Positions 5,420 through 13,404 of a stretch of DNA of 13,439 nt are shown piece after piece. The stretch is from contig CACXGR010000222.1 in NCBI GenBank assembly GCA_902767235.1, positions 1 to 13,439 of the forward strand. The letters are read 5' to 3'. Position 1 is the first letter of the stretch, and every line of letters begins with the position of its first letter. The stretch is from an uncultured Lachnospiraceae bacterium. Lineage in GTDB: Bacteria; Bacillota; Clostridia; Lachnospirales; Lachnospiraceae. A model generated the notes under the pieces. It did no database searches and had not been told where the DNA came from. It was given only the letters and a program-made list of their open reading frames with translations. A program made the translations under genes and the position numbers.

Positions 5420-7428
5420 ACCGGGAACGCTTCGGGCGTGACGTCGGCCCCTGCCAGCCCTCTCTGTGCGGAGGGGGACTTTTGCGGACCGACCTCAAAT
5501 CCTCGGCGCTCCGTTTTCTGCACGAACGCTGCGAAAAACTCCGGTTTGATGACAGAATCGCCGGGCAGGAGGCAGCAGACGGCGTCTTCAGGGGAACCAG
5601 TCTCAAGCAGGGCCAGATCCCCTACAACATGCAGATGGACATCAACCGTCTCTGTCTGGAGAAGGCTCTCGAGCGCTTCATCGACTCCGGAGTCGCGGAA
5701 GATGCTTATGACGTCTACTACTGCTATCTGGAGATCTTTTTTGGCCATTACGGCAAATCCAAGAAAATGGTGGAACTGCTCTCCGAGTTTGAATCCAACG
5801 GGAGCTCCCTTCTCATGAAACACAGGGATCACTATTCCCACTCGGTGTATGTTTTCGCGCTCGGGCTCGCGATCTATGAGACAAACGAGGCTTACCGCGG
5901 GATCTTCAAGAAATTTTACCGGATCAGCACGAGGGAGGACAACAGGGAGGCCGACAGGAAGGCTGCCTGTCTTTTCCTGCAGTACTGGGGCCTTGCTTCC
6001 CTCTTCCACGACATCGGCTATCCGTTCGAGCTTCCTTTTGAGCAGGTCATGTCCTATTTCGAAGTAGATAAACAGGAGCGGGGCAAAGGAAGTCTGTATG
6101 TCGCCTACCATGATCTCGATGCCCTGACCAGGCTCAGCGAGGCTGCCGCGAGACAGTTCCGGAAACTGTACGGCAGGGATTTTAAGGATATTACGGAAGT
6201 GCTGGCCATGGACATCGCGGACAAGCTCGGGACGCGCTACGGCTTCTCTGAGGAGAAGATGCTGGATATCCTGCGCCGCAAGCCCGTCTCTCCCGGCGAT
6301 TTCGGATACTTTATGGATCACGCCTTTTTCAGCGCCTGCAGGCTTTATTCCGAGATGGAGGAATCGATCGGCGCGGATGCGGTCAGGAAGATCCACGTCG
6401 ACGCCCTCTCCGCCATTGTGCTCCATAACAGCCTCTTCAAGTTCTCCATCTCCTTCTATAAAGACAAGGAAAAGACGAAGGGCCCTCTGCGAATGGAGGA
6501 TCATCCGCTGGCCTATATGCTGATGCTCTGCGACGAACTTCAGTGCTGGGACCGCACCGCCTACGGCAGGAACTCCCGGACCGAGCTCCATCCGATGGCG
6601 GTGGACTTCGATTTTCAGGGAGGAGCCATTCACGCCTGCTACTACTACGACAGTGCGGAGCAGGATAAGATCGATGCCTTCCGGCGCTCCTACAAGGCCT
6701 GGGAAATGAACGGAGAGAAAGGGGAAGCTCCGCGCCTGAAGGCCTACAGCGATATGGCTGAAAAAGAGCAGCGCTTTACGTCCGACATCGAAAAGATCGT
6801 CGACACGAAGGACATCCCGCTGCACATCGTGCCGGCCGCCAGGGAAGCAAACCGCAAGAGAAAGCATATTTTCCTCTCCAACAGCAATTTCCTTCACCTG
6901 TACGATTTTGCCGTCTCTCTCCACGGAAGAAACAAAGGCGAGGATATCCCCGTGGAGGATCTCGAGAAAGAATTCGAATCGCTCTCGCTGGAATACCAGC
7001 TCTCGACCCTCGGGCGGGCGAAGAATTTCAGCCGCTATCTGGACGCGATCCACTGCTTCTATACGGACAAGCCCGTGGACTACGACATGGTGACGGAGTT
7101 TACGCCGCAGCAGGCGGCGATATTCGCTCCGATGGAGCACGAGCGGTGGATCCGCGACCACCAGATGATGGGCTGGATCTGCGGCAGGGACTACGAGACG
7201 GTTCCCCTCTCCTGCAGCGCAGCTGAAGAGAAACAGGTGCGCAGCGCACTGCGGGAACAGATGCGCTGTCACAAGCTGGCAATGGACGGGGTCGTCTCCA
7301 CGGAGGATATCCGGGAGCATTACCTCTCTCTCCCTGAAAAAGAGCAGGACAAGGATTGGCGCCCCTTTAACAGCATGCTGAAGCTGCTCAAGAAATTCGA
7401 CGGGCTCCGGATCTATCATCTGGACTGA
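5383..7428 (+). CDS. HD-domain phosphohydrolase with C-terminal RyR domain
   Basis: This is a 681-residue, probably soluble protein. An HD-type metal site is complete: candidate histidines in KHRDHYSHSVYVFALG (146-161), the HD pair in LASLFHDIGYPFELP (204-218), a later histidine in ALSAIVLHN (341-349) and an aspartate in YMLMLCDELQCWDR (378-391). HD proteins hydrolyse phosphate esters, including nucleotides and cyclic nucleotides. The C-terminus (~580-675) reads as an RyR domain: EHERWIRDHQMMGW, then CGRDY and R-C-H-K-L, ending with an acidic E-x-x-K-D segment before the last helix. RyR domains occur in ryanodine receptors and in some bacterial proteins, where a ligand-binding role has been suggested. 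A strong AAAGGAG fixes the start. The TIR gene follows 31 bases downstream, implying a joint role. The substrate is unknown. Confidence 0.82.
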   Translation: MAYTALEEMRQVNRERFGRDVGPCQPSLCGGGLLRTDLKSSALRFLHERCEKLRFDDRIAGQEAADGVFRGTSLKQGQIPYNMQMDINRLCLEKALERFIDSGVAEDAYDVYYCYLEIFFGHYGKSKKMVELLSEFESNGSSLLMKHRDHYSHSVYVFALGLAIYETNEAYRGIFKKFYRISTREDNREADRKAACLFLQYWGLASLFHDIGYPFELPFEQVMSYFEVDKQERGKGSLYVAYHDLDALTRLSEAAARQFRKLYGRDFKDITEVLAMDIADKLGTRYGFSEEKMLDILRRKPVSPGDFGYFMDHAFFSACRLYSEMEESIGADAVRKIHVDALSAIVLHNSLFKFSISFYKDKEKTKGPLRMEDHPLAYMLMLCDELQCWDRTAYGRNSRTELHPMAVDFDFQGGAIHACYYYDSAEQDKIDAFRRSYKAWEMNGEKGEAPRLKAYSDMAEKEQRFTSDIEKIVDTKDIPLHIVPAAREANRKRKHIFLSNSNFLHLYDFAVSLHGRNKGEDIPVEDLEKEFESLSLEYQLSTLGRAKNFSRYLDAIHCFYTDKPVDYDMVTEFTPQQAAIFAPMEHERWIRDHQMMGWICGRDYETVPLSCSAAEEKQVRSALREQMRCHKLAMDGVVSTEDIREHYLSLPEKEQDKDWRPFNSMLKLLKKFDGLRIYHLD

Positions 7429-7459
7429 TCCCCACAGCATTTTCGGGAGGGAAACGATC

Positions 7460-9694
7460 ATGGAACTTCGCTATATTACAAACGGCATGAGCAGTCCGGA
7501 AGGGAAGCCCAAGGTTTACTTTTCCTGTCATCCTGCGGATTTCGACACCGCTTTTCCGATGATTCCCGAGGACATCCTCCGCCACGTCAACTGCGCGGTC
7601 TGGTATGATCCGGACATGGCTGCCGTGCCGGATCCGGGGGAGCTGGAGGAGATCTTCGGCGAAATGCAGCTGGTGGTCTTCGCTGTTTCCTCCCACTTCC
7701 TGTATGAGAAGAACCGGGCGAAGGATCTGGAGCTTCCCCTTGCTCTGGACAGACACATTCCTATTCTTCCTGTCATGCTGGAAAACGGCCTCGGTTACGA
7801 ATTCAGCAATCGCTGCGCCAAGATCCAGGTCGTCGCCCGATACGTAACGGATCCCACCGCCACGCCCTATGAGGAAGTTCTGGACTCCTTTCTCTCCTCT
7901 GTCCTTGTCGGGGACGAACTGGCGCAGATAGTCCGGGATGCCTTTGATGCCTATGTATTCCTGAGCTACCGCAAAAAAGACCGCCGCCACGCCCACCGCC
8001 TGATGCGCCTCATTCACGAAAACGAGGCCTTCCGGGACATCGCCATCTGGTACGACGAATTTCTGGTCCCCGGGGAGGGCTTCAATGAAGCGATCAAGGA
8101 TGCCTTCGAGAAGAGCTCCCTGTTCGCTATGGCCGTCACCCCCCACCTGGAGGAAGAAGGCAACTACGTGATGCGGGTGGAGTACCCTATGGCGCGGGAC
8201 CGGCAGAGCCGGGAGGAAGGATTCGGGGTCATCCCGGTGGAAATGTATGAACCGGAAGATGCCGTGAACGGCAGGGATTGGCGAATCGATCCCGCAAACC
8301 TCCGGCACCATGAGGAATTTAAGTACCGGGAGATCCCGGACCTGCGGGACGAACACCGCCGTCCGGAACTGAGCAGCGCCTTTCTCGAAGCGCTGGGCCG
8401 GATCGCCAGAAAGGAACATGACGGCTCCGCCCGGCACCGCTTTTTTATCGGTCTCGCCTATTTGAACGGCATTGACGTGGAGACAGACTACGGGAAGGCA
8501 CTGGAGCTCCTCCAAAGTGCCGCGCAGGACGAAGACCCCTGCATGGAGGCGACCGCGAAGCTGGCGGAGATGTACCTGCACGGGGAAGGAGTGCGGTTCG
8601 ATCAGGCGGAGGCCATCCGCTGGCAGAAGCTCCTCTCTTCCCAATATCTGGAATCCTATGACCGCAATCATGATCCCGATGCTCACAAAGGGTTCGGGAC
8701 CCAATATTTCAGATCCCTCCTAAAGCTCTCGGATATGGAGCGCGACTGCGGAGATCACCGGGAAGCGATGGAGACCCTCCGGCAGGCGCTCGCCTTTTCA
8801 GAGAAACTGGAGGAGGAAGTAGGCGTCAGGGAACAGGAACGCGACCTGGCGATCCTCCACAGCCGGATGGGCGGTCTCTGCAGGGATCTGGGCGACGCCG
8901 CTTCCGCCAGGGACTATTATACAAAGGCCTGCAGGATCTATGAGCGGCAGGCCCGGGAGATGGGGACGCAGCGAGCCCGCCGGGATCTGTCCGTCAGTTA
9001 CGAGCGTCTCGGAGATCTGTGCCGAAAGCAGGGAGACCCTGCCGGTGCAGAAGATTACTATGAGAAGGCGAAGGCAATCCGGGAAGCGCTGGCTTGTGAC
9101 TCCCTCTCCTGCAATGGCCGCCGCGATCTCTCCGCGATCCTGACCAAAATAGGGAACCTCCGGAAAGCTGCCAAGCAGTACACAGAAGCGGAAAAATATT
9201 ATGCAGAGGCCTTGGAGATGGACCGGGTCCTTGCCGCAGAACTGCGGACCCCGCAGGCGCAGGACGACTACGGGGTGAGCCTGACCAAGGCAGGGGATAT
9301 CCGCAAGGCCCTGGGAGACCTGCCGGGCGCAGCAGCGTACTACGAACAGGCCCTCACACTCTTTGAGAATAATATAAGAGAAAGTGAATCCCGTATTTTC
9401 CTGGACCACTATGCCGGCGGCTGCGAAAAACTTGCCAGCGCATACAAGAAAACCGGGAACACACAGGAAGCCGCCCGTCTCTACAGGGAATCGGTAAAAT
9501 GCAGGGAGAATCTCCATGCATCCAGCCCGACCCCTTCAGCGGCCCATGCGCTGGCAGCGGCGTGTTTCAATGCGGCGGCCTTCCTGAAGGATCGCGGCCT
9601 GATGCACAGAGCCTTTGAACTTTGGGACAGCCTCAGCCGGTTTCATCCGGAATACCGCAAATACAGGGACAGGGCTGCGCGCCATCTCTCATGA
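7460..9694 (+). CDS. Tandem TIR-like domain protein with Sel1 and TPR repeats
   Basis: This is a 744-residue soluble protein; GGGAGG precedes ATG 7460. Residues ~17-125 are a divergent TIR-like domain (KVYFSCHPADF, CAVWYDPD). Residues ~163-265 are a clearer TIR domain (DAYVFLSYRKKD, IAIWYDEFLVPGEGF, SSLFAMAVTP). The motif NYVMRVEYPMA holds Glu241, the likely catalytic glutamate by analogy with NAD-cleaving TIRs. Domain 1 has the aligned NRAKDLELPLA with Glu91. Sel1-type repeats lie at ~325-395 (GLAYLNGIDVETDYGKALEL, MYLHGEGVRFDQAEAIRW). About six TPRs follow at ~412-685, each with the G-D-x-x-x-A-x-x-Y-Y-x-x-A pattern. The TPRs probably sense a partner and the TIR is the effector, hydrolysing or cyclising NAD, but this is inferred from family behaviour. 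The gene is second in an operon with HD-RyR. Confidence 0.85.
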   Translation: MELRYITNGMSSPEGKPKVYFSCHPADFDTAFPMIPEDILRHVNCAVWYDPDMAAVPDPGELEEIFGEMQLVVFAVSSHFLYEKNRAKDLELPLALDRHIPILPVMLENGLGYEFSNRCAKIQVVARYVTDPTATPYEEVLDSFLSSVLVGDELAQIVRDAFDAYVFLSYRKKDRRHAHRLMRLIHENEAFRDIAIWYDEFLVPGEGFNEAIKDAFEKSSLFAMAVTPHLEEEGNYVMRVEYPMARDRQSREEGFGVIPVEMYEPEDAVNGRDWRIDPANLRHHEEFKYREIPDLRDEHRRPELSSAFLEALGRIARKEHDGSARHRFFIGLAYLNGIDVETDYGKALELLQSAAQDEDPCMEATAKLAEMYLHGEGVRFDQAEAIRWQKLLSSQYLESYDRNHDPDAHKGFGTQYFRSLLKLSDMERDCGDHREAMETLRQALAFSEKLEEEVGVREQERDLAILHSRMGGLCRDLGDAASARDYYTKACRIYERQAREMGTQRARRDLSVSYERLGDLCRKQGDPAGAEDYYEKAKAIREALACDSLSCNGRRDLSAILTKIGNLRKAAKQYTEAEKYYAEALEMDRVLAAELRTPQAQDDYGVSLTKAGDIRKALGDLPGAAAYYEQALTLFENNIRESESRIFLDHYAGGCEKLASAYKKTGNTQEAARLYRESVKCRENLHASSPTPSAAHALAAACFNAAAFLKDRGLMHRAFELWDSLSRFHPEYRKYRDRAARHLS

Positions 9695-9784
9695 CGGGAT
9701 CTCCGGAGGCAGTTCCTGCTCCAAGTGCACGCTGCAGGCGGTAAAAAGAAGCTGTATGTCTACGAGACGGATTGGAGGTATACT
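9695..9784. other. Convergent gap between TIR and kinase genes
   Basis: These 90 bases separate the two stop codons. I find no hairpin with a T-tract on either strand, so neither gene has a recognisable intrinsic terminator here and the 3' ends of the two transcripts may overlap. Confidence 0.5.
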
Positions 9785-12700
9785 CTACCGGAGAGATAAC
9801 AGCTCCCACTCCAGCCGGCAGACCCGCCCATTGTTGAATAGGTATCTTGCGTCCTCCGACATAGCTGTGCGGCCAAAGGGAGCCGGAAGCGGCAGAGGCT
9901 GTCCTGCCGGCTCCCCGTTCCCCGCAAAGTCCGAAGTGCGGAACAGGATGAGGGCATTGCCGCGCTCGCCGGCCAGATACCCCTGCGGAAGCAGGACGGG
10001 ACGGATGATGTCGTCCGAGGACGCCTGATTCGGTCTCTTGAACTCATAGCGGCGAAGGAACCGGCCTTCCTCCCCGTAAAGGTCCAGGCAGGCATACCTG
10101 CCGGTCTGGCTGCCCATCTGGTCGTACAAAAAGGCTGTCGTGCCGTCTGAAAGCTTTTCCCTTCTGAAGAAGAACGGCATCCCGTTCTTATGTGCCGCCT
10201 CTATAGCAGGGTCCGGCTTCACCTGCCCCTTTCCGATCAATTTCCCATCTTGAGGGTCAATATACATCAGGACCTTCCCGCCAAAGATCCCGGAAACCAT
10301 GACGGCGATCACTTCCCTGTCCTCCTGCGTCCAGATCCGATCCAGACTCGCCTTTCCGGCTGTAAACTCCCTGGAAAGGAGGCATACTCCTCCCGGAAGA
10401 GCGCAGACTTCCACAGCCCACCCCTTTCTGTCCCCCCGCTTCACAAGACAGGTCAGCCGCGTATTGACGCAGCTCAGACAGAAATCCTCAGCTACCGGGA
10501 ATCTTCTGAGACATCGGCCGTCCTCCGCAGACAGGACTTCCTTCTCCCCGCGAAAGACATCTTTGAACAGCCAGCTTCCGTCCGGGCCGACGACGGGGAC
10601 AGTGTCCTCAAACGCTTTGCTCCCGAAGTCATAGAGCACTGTACAGTCTGTCAGCTTTCCTCTTTCGAAGCGGGGATACAGCGCGTCGTACATCTGCAGA
10701 CACTCCGGAGCATTCTTCCGGTTCGGCAGGTCTCTGGCCTTAGAGAGCTCTGCATAAGCCTTTCCGTACTCCCCTCTTTCCAGGGCGCCCTTTGCCTCCC
10801 GGATATGCTCCTCAAATTGCTGATCCTGTTCCGTCTGTTCCGAAGTAGTCCGGATCCTGCAGAGGGACCAGACCGGCTCCGGCGGCGCAGTCGTCAGGCG
10901 GAAGTGCCGGTAGATGCCGGGAAAAGACTTCAGGAAAAATCCGCTCAGCTCCTCTTCCCCATCGGATGTTCCTTCCAGGAAACCGGCCCAGCTGAGCGAA
11001 CGCGCGCGATAGCTCCGAAGACAGAGACCGCTCCGGGTATCCCAAATCTGGCAGTAATTGTGACTGCCGGTCAGACAGAACGGTCCCCGGTAATCCAGGA
11101 CCCGGCATTCAGGGTCCCCAGCTGTTTCCTCTGAAAGAAGCGATCCGTCGGCGAGGGAATAGCGATACAGGTGATCATAGAGGCTGAAAAACAGTACAGT
11201 ATCCTGTTCCGACACCTCAAAGATCCCGGATTCATCCCCCCACCAGTCAAAACGATGGTTCGAAGGGAGCGGCGTCGGTATGGTGAACACAACTTCTCCG
11301 CTGAGCCGATCCATCACTGTCAGCCGGTTCTGCCTGTCGCAAGAGATCAGGGTCTTCCCCCCGCACCGCAGTTTGATATTATAGATCCCGCAGTCCGAGG
11401 GAAGAATGCGGCGCATCTCCTCTGTCTCAAAGAAATACTCATAGAGGCCGTCCCTGCAGCCCAGGTAACAGCTCCCGGCTCCGGCCCCGCCGCAGTAGGA
11501 AAGGATCGAATCTTTGCGGAACTTTTTCGTCAGGATCATGGACGTATCCGGAACAGAGTAAACGCAGAGCCTGTCAAAGGTGCAGAAGACAACTACACTT
11601 TCGTCCGCACTGGGAGAAGGAATCCCGTGGACAAGAAACAGGCGGGAGGGCCCGCCCTCCTGCTCCGGATTCTCCCTGTCATGAGGCACGCGAAACAGTC
11701 TGGAAGGCTTCTGCGCAGCCGCATCATCCCTGCCCAGGACCCAGTCGCATGACGAACCCTTCGAATACATCGGGTTGCTCTCCCCGACCCGGACAGAATT
11801 CTGCTCTGTCCAGTCCTCCCTGCTCACAGGAGGCATGTAGCTCTCGGAAGCCGCTGCGTCTGGGACCTCCCGGCGCACAATGGCCGCTTTCCTGTGCAGC
11901 TCCAGACGCCTCTGCGGATCCGTGATCCTGTCGATCTCGTCCAAAAGATACAGATCGGTCTCCTGTCCCATCATCCAACGGTAAAGAGCCCGGTTATACA
12001 TGGTATCCGGATGTCCCTGCTCCATGCCGGCCGCCTTTTCCCACAGCGTCTCGGCTTCCTTATGTTTCCCGAGGTCCAAATAACTCAGGGCCATGTTGTT
12101 GAGGGAGTCCGCGGTGTGGGACGCCGCGTTGAAGGACTCGCGGAAATACTCTATTCCCGTCAGCTTCCTGTAAATCCCTGTCAGGAGCTCTTCCATAGCC
12201 GCAAGATCCCTCCACCGGCTGGAGCCCTTGCACCAGTCATCCCTGAGTGCCGCCAGAAATTCCTCCGGAGGCGTGATCCTCCAGCGAGGCCTGCCCGGAC
12301 CTGCCGAATCTCCTGCCTCTTCCGGTCCTCCGGAACCTGCCGAATCTCCCTCAAAAAGGATGAAGAATGCCTCTGCTCCAGTACTCCAGAACCGCTCTCC
12401 CGCGTACATCTCCAGCACCGTCAGTGCCCAGGCGTAGGTATCCATCCACTCCTGTGCTTCCCCGCCTTCCGCCTGCTCTTTCGGACAGTAGGCAAGTGTG
12501 CCGCCGGTAGAAATCGCAGCAGTGCCTGACGCCCGCTCCAGCTTTTCCCTGGCTTTGGCGAGGCCGAAATCCGCCACCTTCGCCTCCCAGTCCTTTGTCA
12601 GAAGGAGATTCCCCGGCTTCATATCCTGATGGATCAGGTGATTTTCATGGGAATATCTAAGCCCTCGAGCCGCCTGAATGGCAATGTCCAGGATCCGTCT

Positions 12701-13195
12701 CTGTACCCTCTGCTCCGTGCCCTCGTAAAGACTCCCGTCCTTCATCCTCTCCCGCAGGCTCCCGCCGTCCATCCACTCAGAGAAGATCGTCGGAACACCC
12801 CCGATCTCTCGGACATAGTAGCAGGAGACAATGTTGGGATGAAGGCCCAGATCGATCCAGTTCTCGCACTCCCTGACGAACTCCTCTTTTCTCTTCTGAC
12901 TTCCCTCGGCAAAAAAGCGCGGCTGCGGCCTCTTCATGGCCAGATCGACAGCCCAGCCCTCATGCCGGACCTTCCACACACTGCCCATCCCGCCGCTGAC
13001 CGCCTCCGACCGCACTTCGTATGTATCGAGGATCCGGTCGCCCGGCCGGATCTCCTCATTCGTGATGGTGTTCTCCTGCCGACGCAGGGCCTCTTCAATA
13101 AAAGCGCCTGTCAGAGACATTTCCTCCTCCAGGCTGTTTTTGCTCAGAGATGCGGAAAGACTCAGTGAATCTCCGGAATAAGAATGATCTGTCAC
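9785..13195 (-). CDS. Ser/Thr protein kinase with TPR and beta-propeller-like C-terminal regions
   Basis: I chose GTG 13195 (1136 residues) because AGAGGAGGGG (13210-13201) is well spaced before it. ATG 13120, behind GGAGGAGGAA, is a strong alternative, and no good ribosome site supports the longest frame from 13291. The kinase domain spans ~58-300: glycine loop SGGMGSVWKV (67-76), Lys88 in LAMKRP, Glu109, catalytic loop IHQDMKPGNLLL (Asp191) and DFG 209-211. YCPKEQ stands in for the APE region. HRD is HQD here, but Lys193 and Asn196 are kept, so it is probably active. TPR-like helices follow (~360-410). Two long beta-rich regions resembling beta-propellers (~515-770 and ~835-1136, one with IWDTRSG) are separated by a short helical segment. 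No transmembrane or PASTA segment is visible. It faces the TIR gene with 90 bases between them. Confidence 0.88.
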   Translation of the reverse strand: MTDHSYSGDSLSLSASLSKNSLEEEMSLTGAFIEEALRRQENTITNEEIRPGDRILDTYEVRSEAVSGGMGSVWKVRHEGWAVDLAMKRPQPRFFAEGSQKRKEEFVRECENWIDLGLHPNIVSCYYVREIGGVPTIFSEWMDGGSLRERMKDGSLYEGTEQRVQRRILDIAIQAARGLRYSHENHLIHQDMKPGNLLLTKDWEAKVADFGLAKAREKLERASGTAAISTGGTLAYCPKEQAEGGEAQEWMDTYAWALTVLEMYAGERFWSTGAEAFFILFEGDSAGSGGPEEAGDSAGPGRPRWRITPPEEFLAALRDDWCKGSSRWRDLAAMEELLTGIYRKLTGIEYFRESFNAASHTADSLNNMALSYLDLGKHKEAETLWEKAAGMEQGHPDTMYNRALYRWMMGQETDLYLLDEIDRITDPQRRLELHRKAAIVRREVPDAAASESYMPPVSREDWTEQNSVRVGESNPMYSKGSSCDWVLGRDDAAAQKPSRLFRVPHDRENPEQEGGPSRLFLVHGIPSPSADESVVVFCTFDRLCVYSVPDTSMILTKKFRKDSILSYCGGAGAGSCYLGCRDGLYEYFFETEEMRRILPSDCGIYNIKLRCGGKTLISCDRQNRLTVMDRLSGEVVFTIPTPLPSNHRFDWWGDESGIFEVSEQDTVLFFSLYDHLYRYSLADGSLLSEETAGDPECRVLDYRGPFCLTGSHNYCQIWDTRSGLCLRSYRARSLSWAGFLEGTSDGEEELSGFFLKSFPGIYRHFRLTTAPPEPVWSLCRIRTTSEQTEQDQQFEEHIREAKGALERGEYGKAYAELSKARDLPNRKNAPECLQMYDALYPRFERGKLTDCTVLYDFGSKAFEDTVPVVGPDGSWLFKDVFRGEKEVLSAEDGRCLRRFPVAEDFCLSCVNTRLTCLVKRGDRKGWAVEVCALPGGVCLLSREFTAGKASLDRIWTQEDREVIAVMVSGIFGGKVLMYIDPQDGKLIGKGQVKPDPAIEAAHKNGMPFFFRREKLSDGTTAFLYDQMGSQTGRYACLDLYGEEGRFLRRYEFKRPNQASSDDIIRPVLLPQGYLAGERGNALILFRTSDFAGNGEPAGQPLPLPAPFGRTAMSEDARYLFNNGRVCRLEWELLSLR
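12300..12349. repeat. Short in-frame duplication inside the kinase gene
   Basis: The 14-mer CCTGCCGAATCTCC occurs at 12300-12313 and 12336-12349, a period of 36 bases. In the protein it gives two copies of a 12-residue unit beginning GDSAG, in a Gly/Pro/Ser-rich insert at ~284-305, just after the conserved kinase helix F. It is probably a recent slippage or duplication in a flexible loop. Confidence 0.7.
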
Positions 13196-13259
13196 GGGTA
13201 CCCCTCCTCTCAATTCGGATGCTCTGCCTCTGCTGCCGGTCCTGCATGGACTTTTATTC

Positions 13260-13268
13260 ATTATACCA
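13260..13268 (-). promoter_or_regulatory. Extended -10 promoter for the kinase gene
   Basis: On the minus strand TGGTATAAT (13268-13260) is an extended -10 element with a perfect TATAAT, lying about 65 bases before GTG 13195. No good -35 box stands at the usual distance, which is common with extended -10 promoters. The surrounding sequence is A/T-rich. Confidence 0.55.
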
Positions 13269-13361
13269 TTATTATTTGAACCAGATTCCATTTATTCCCG
13301 AGTTTATACCGTATACTTCCTTGTCCCCTTGTCCCGGTGATCCACAAATGACCTCAAATAA

Positions 13362-13404
13362 AGTGCCCGGCACCATGAACTGATTGTTCATGATACCAGG
13401 CACT
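13362..13404 (-). terminator. Long hairpin, likely terminator or dispersed element, minus strand
   Basis: Arms at 13362-13380 and 13386-13404 form a 19-bp stem around the loop TGATT. Three positions would be C-A mismatches in a plus-strand RNA but G-U wobbles in a minus-strand RNA, so the structure favours minus-strand transcription. A TTTATTT tract follows in that direction. It would end a gene lying to the right of the window and insulate the kinase promoter. Confidence 0.6.

Noticed and set aside
5353..7461. 702-codon open frame antisense to the HD-RyR gene
   Set aside because: It is an out-of-phase shadow on the opposite strand. It has no ribosome binding site and no recognisable domain, while the plus frame has complete HD and RyR motifs.
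7388..8704. 438-codon open frame antisense to the TIR gene
   Set aside because: It lies opposite clear TIR and Sel1 motifs and shows no domain or start signal of its own. Long antisense frames are common where codon third positions are GC-rich.
8798..9517. 239-codon minus-strand frame in the TPR region
   Set aside because: It is antisense to regular TPR repeats; its hydrophobic look reflects complementary codons and not a membrane protein.
10190..11134. 314-codon plus-strand frame inside the kinase gene
   Set aside because: It is antisense to the propeller-like region of the kinase, and its translation resembles no protein family.
13196..13291. Upstream extension of the kinase to ATG 13291
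   Set aside because: The extension crosses the predicted extended -10 promoter, lacks a ribosome binding site and is low in recognisable content. GTG 13195 has an excellent AGGAGG.
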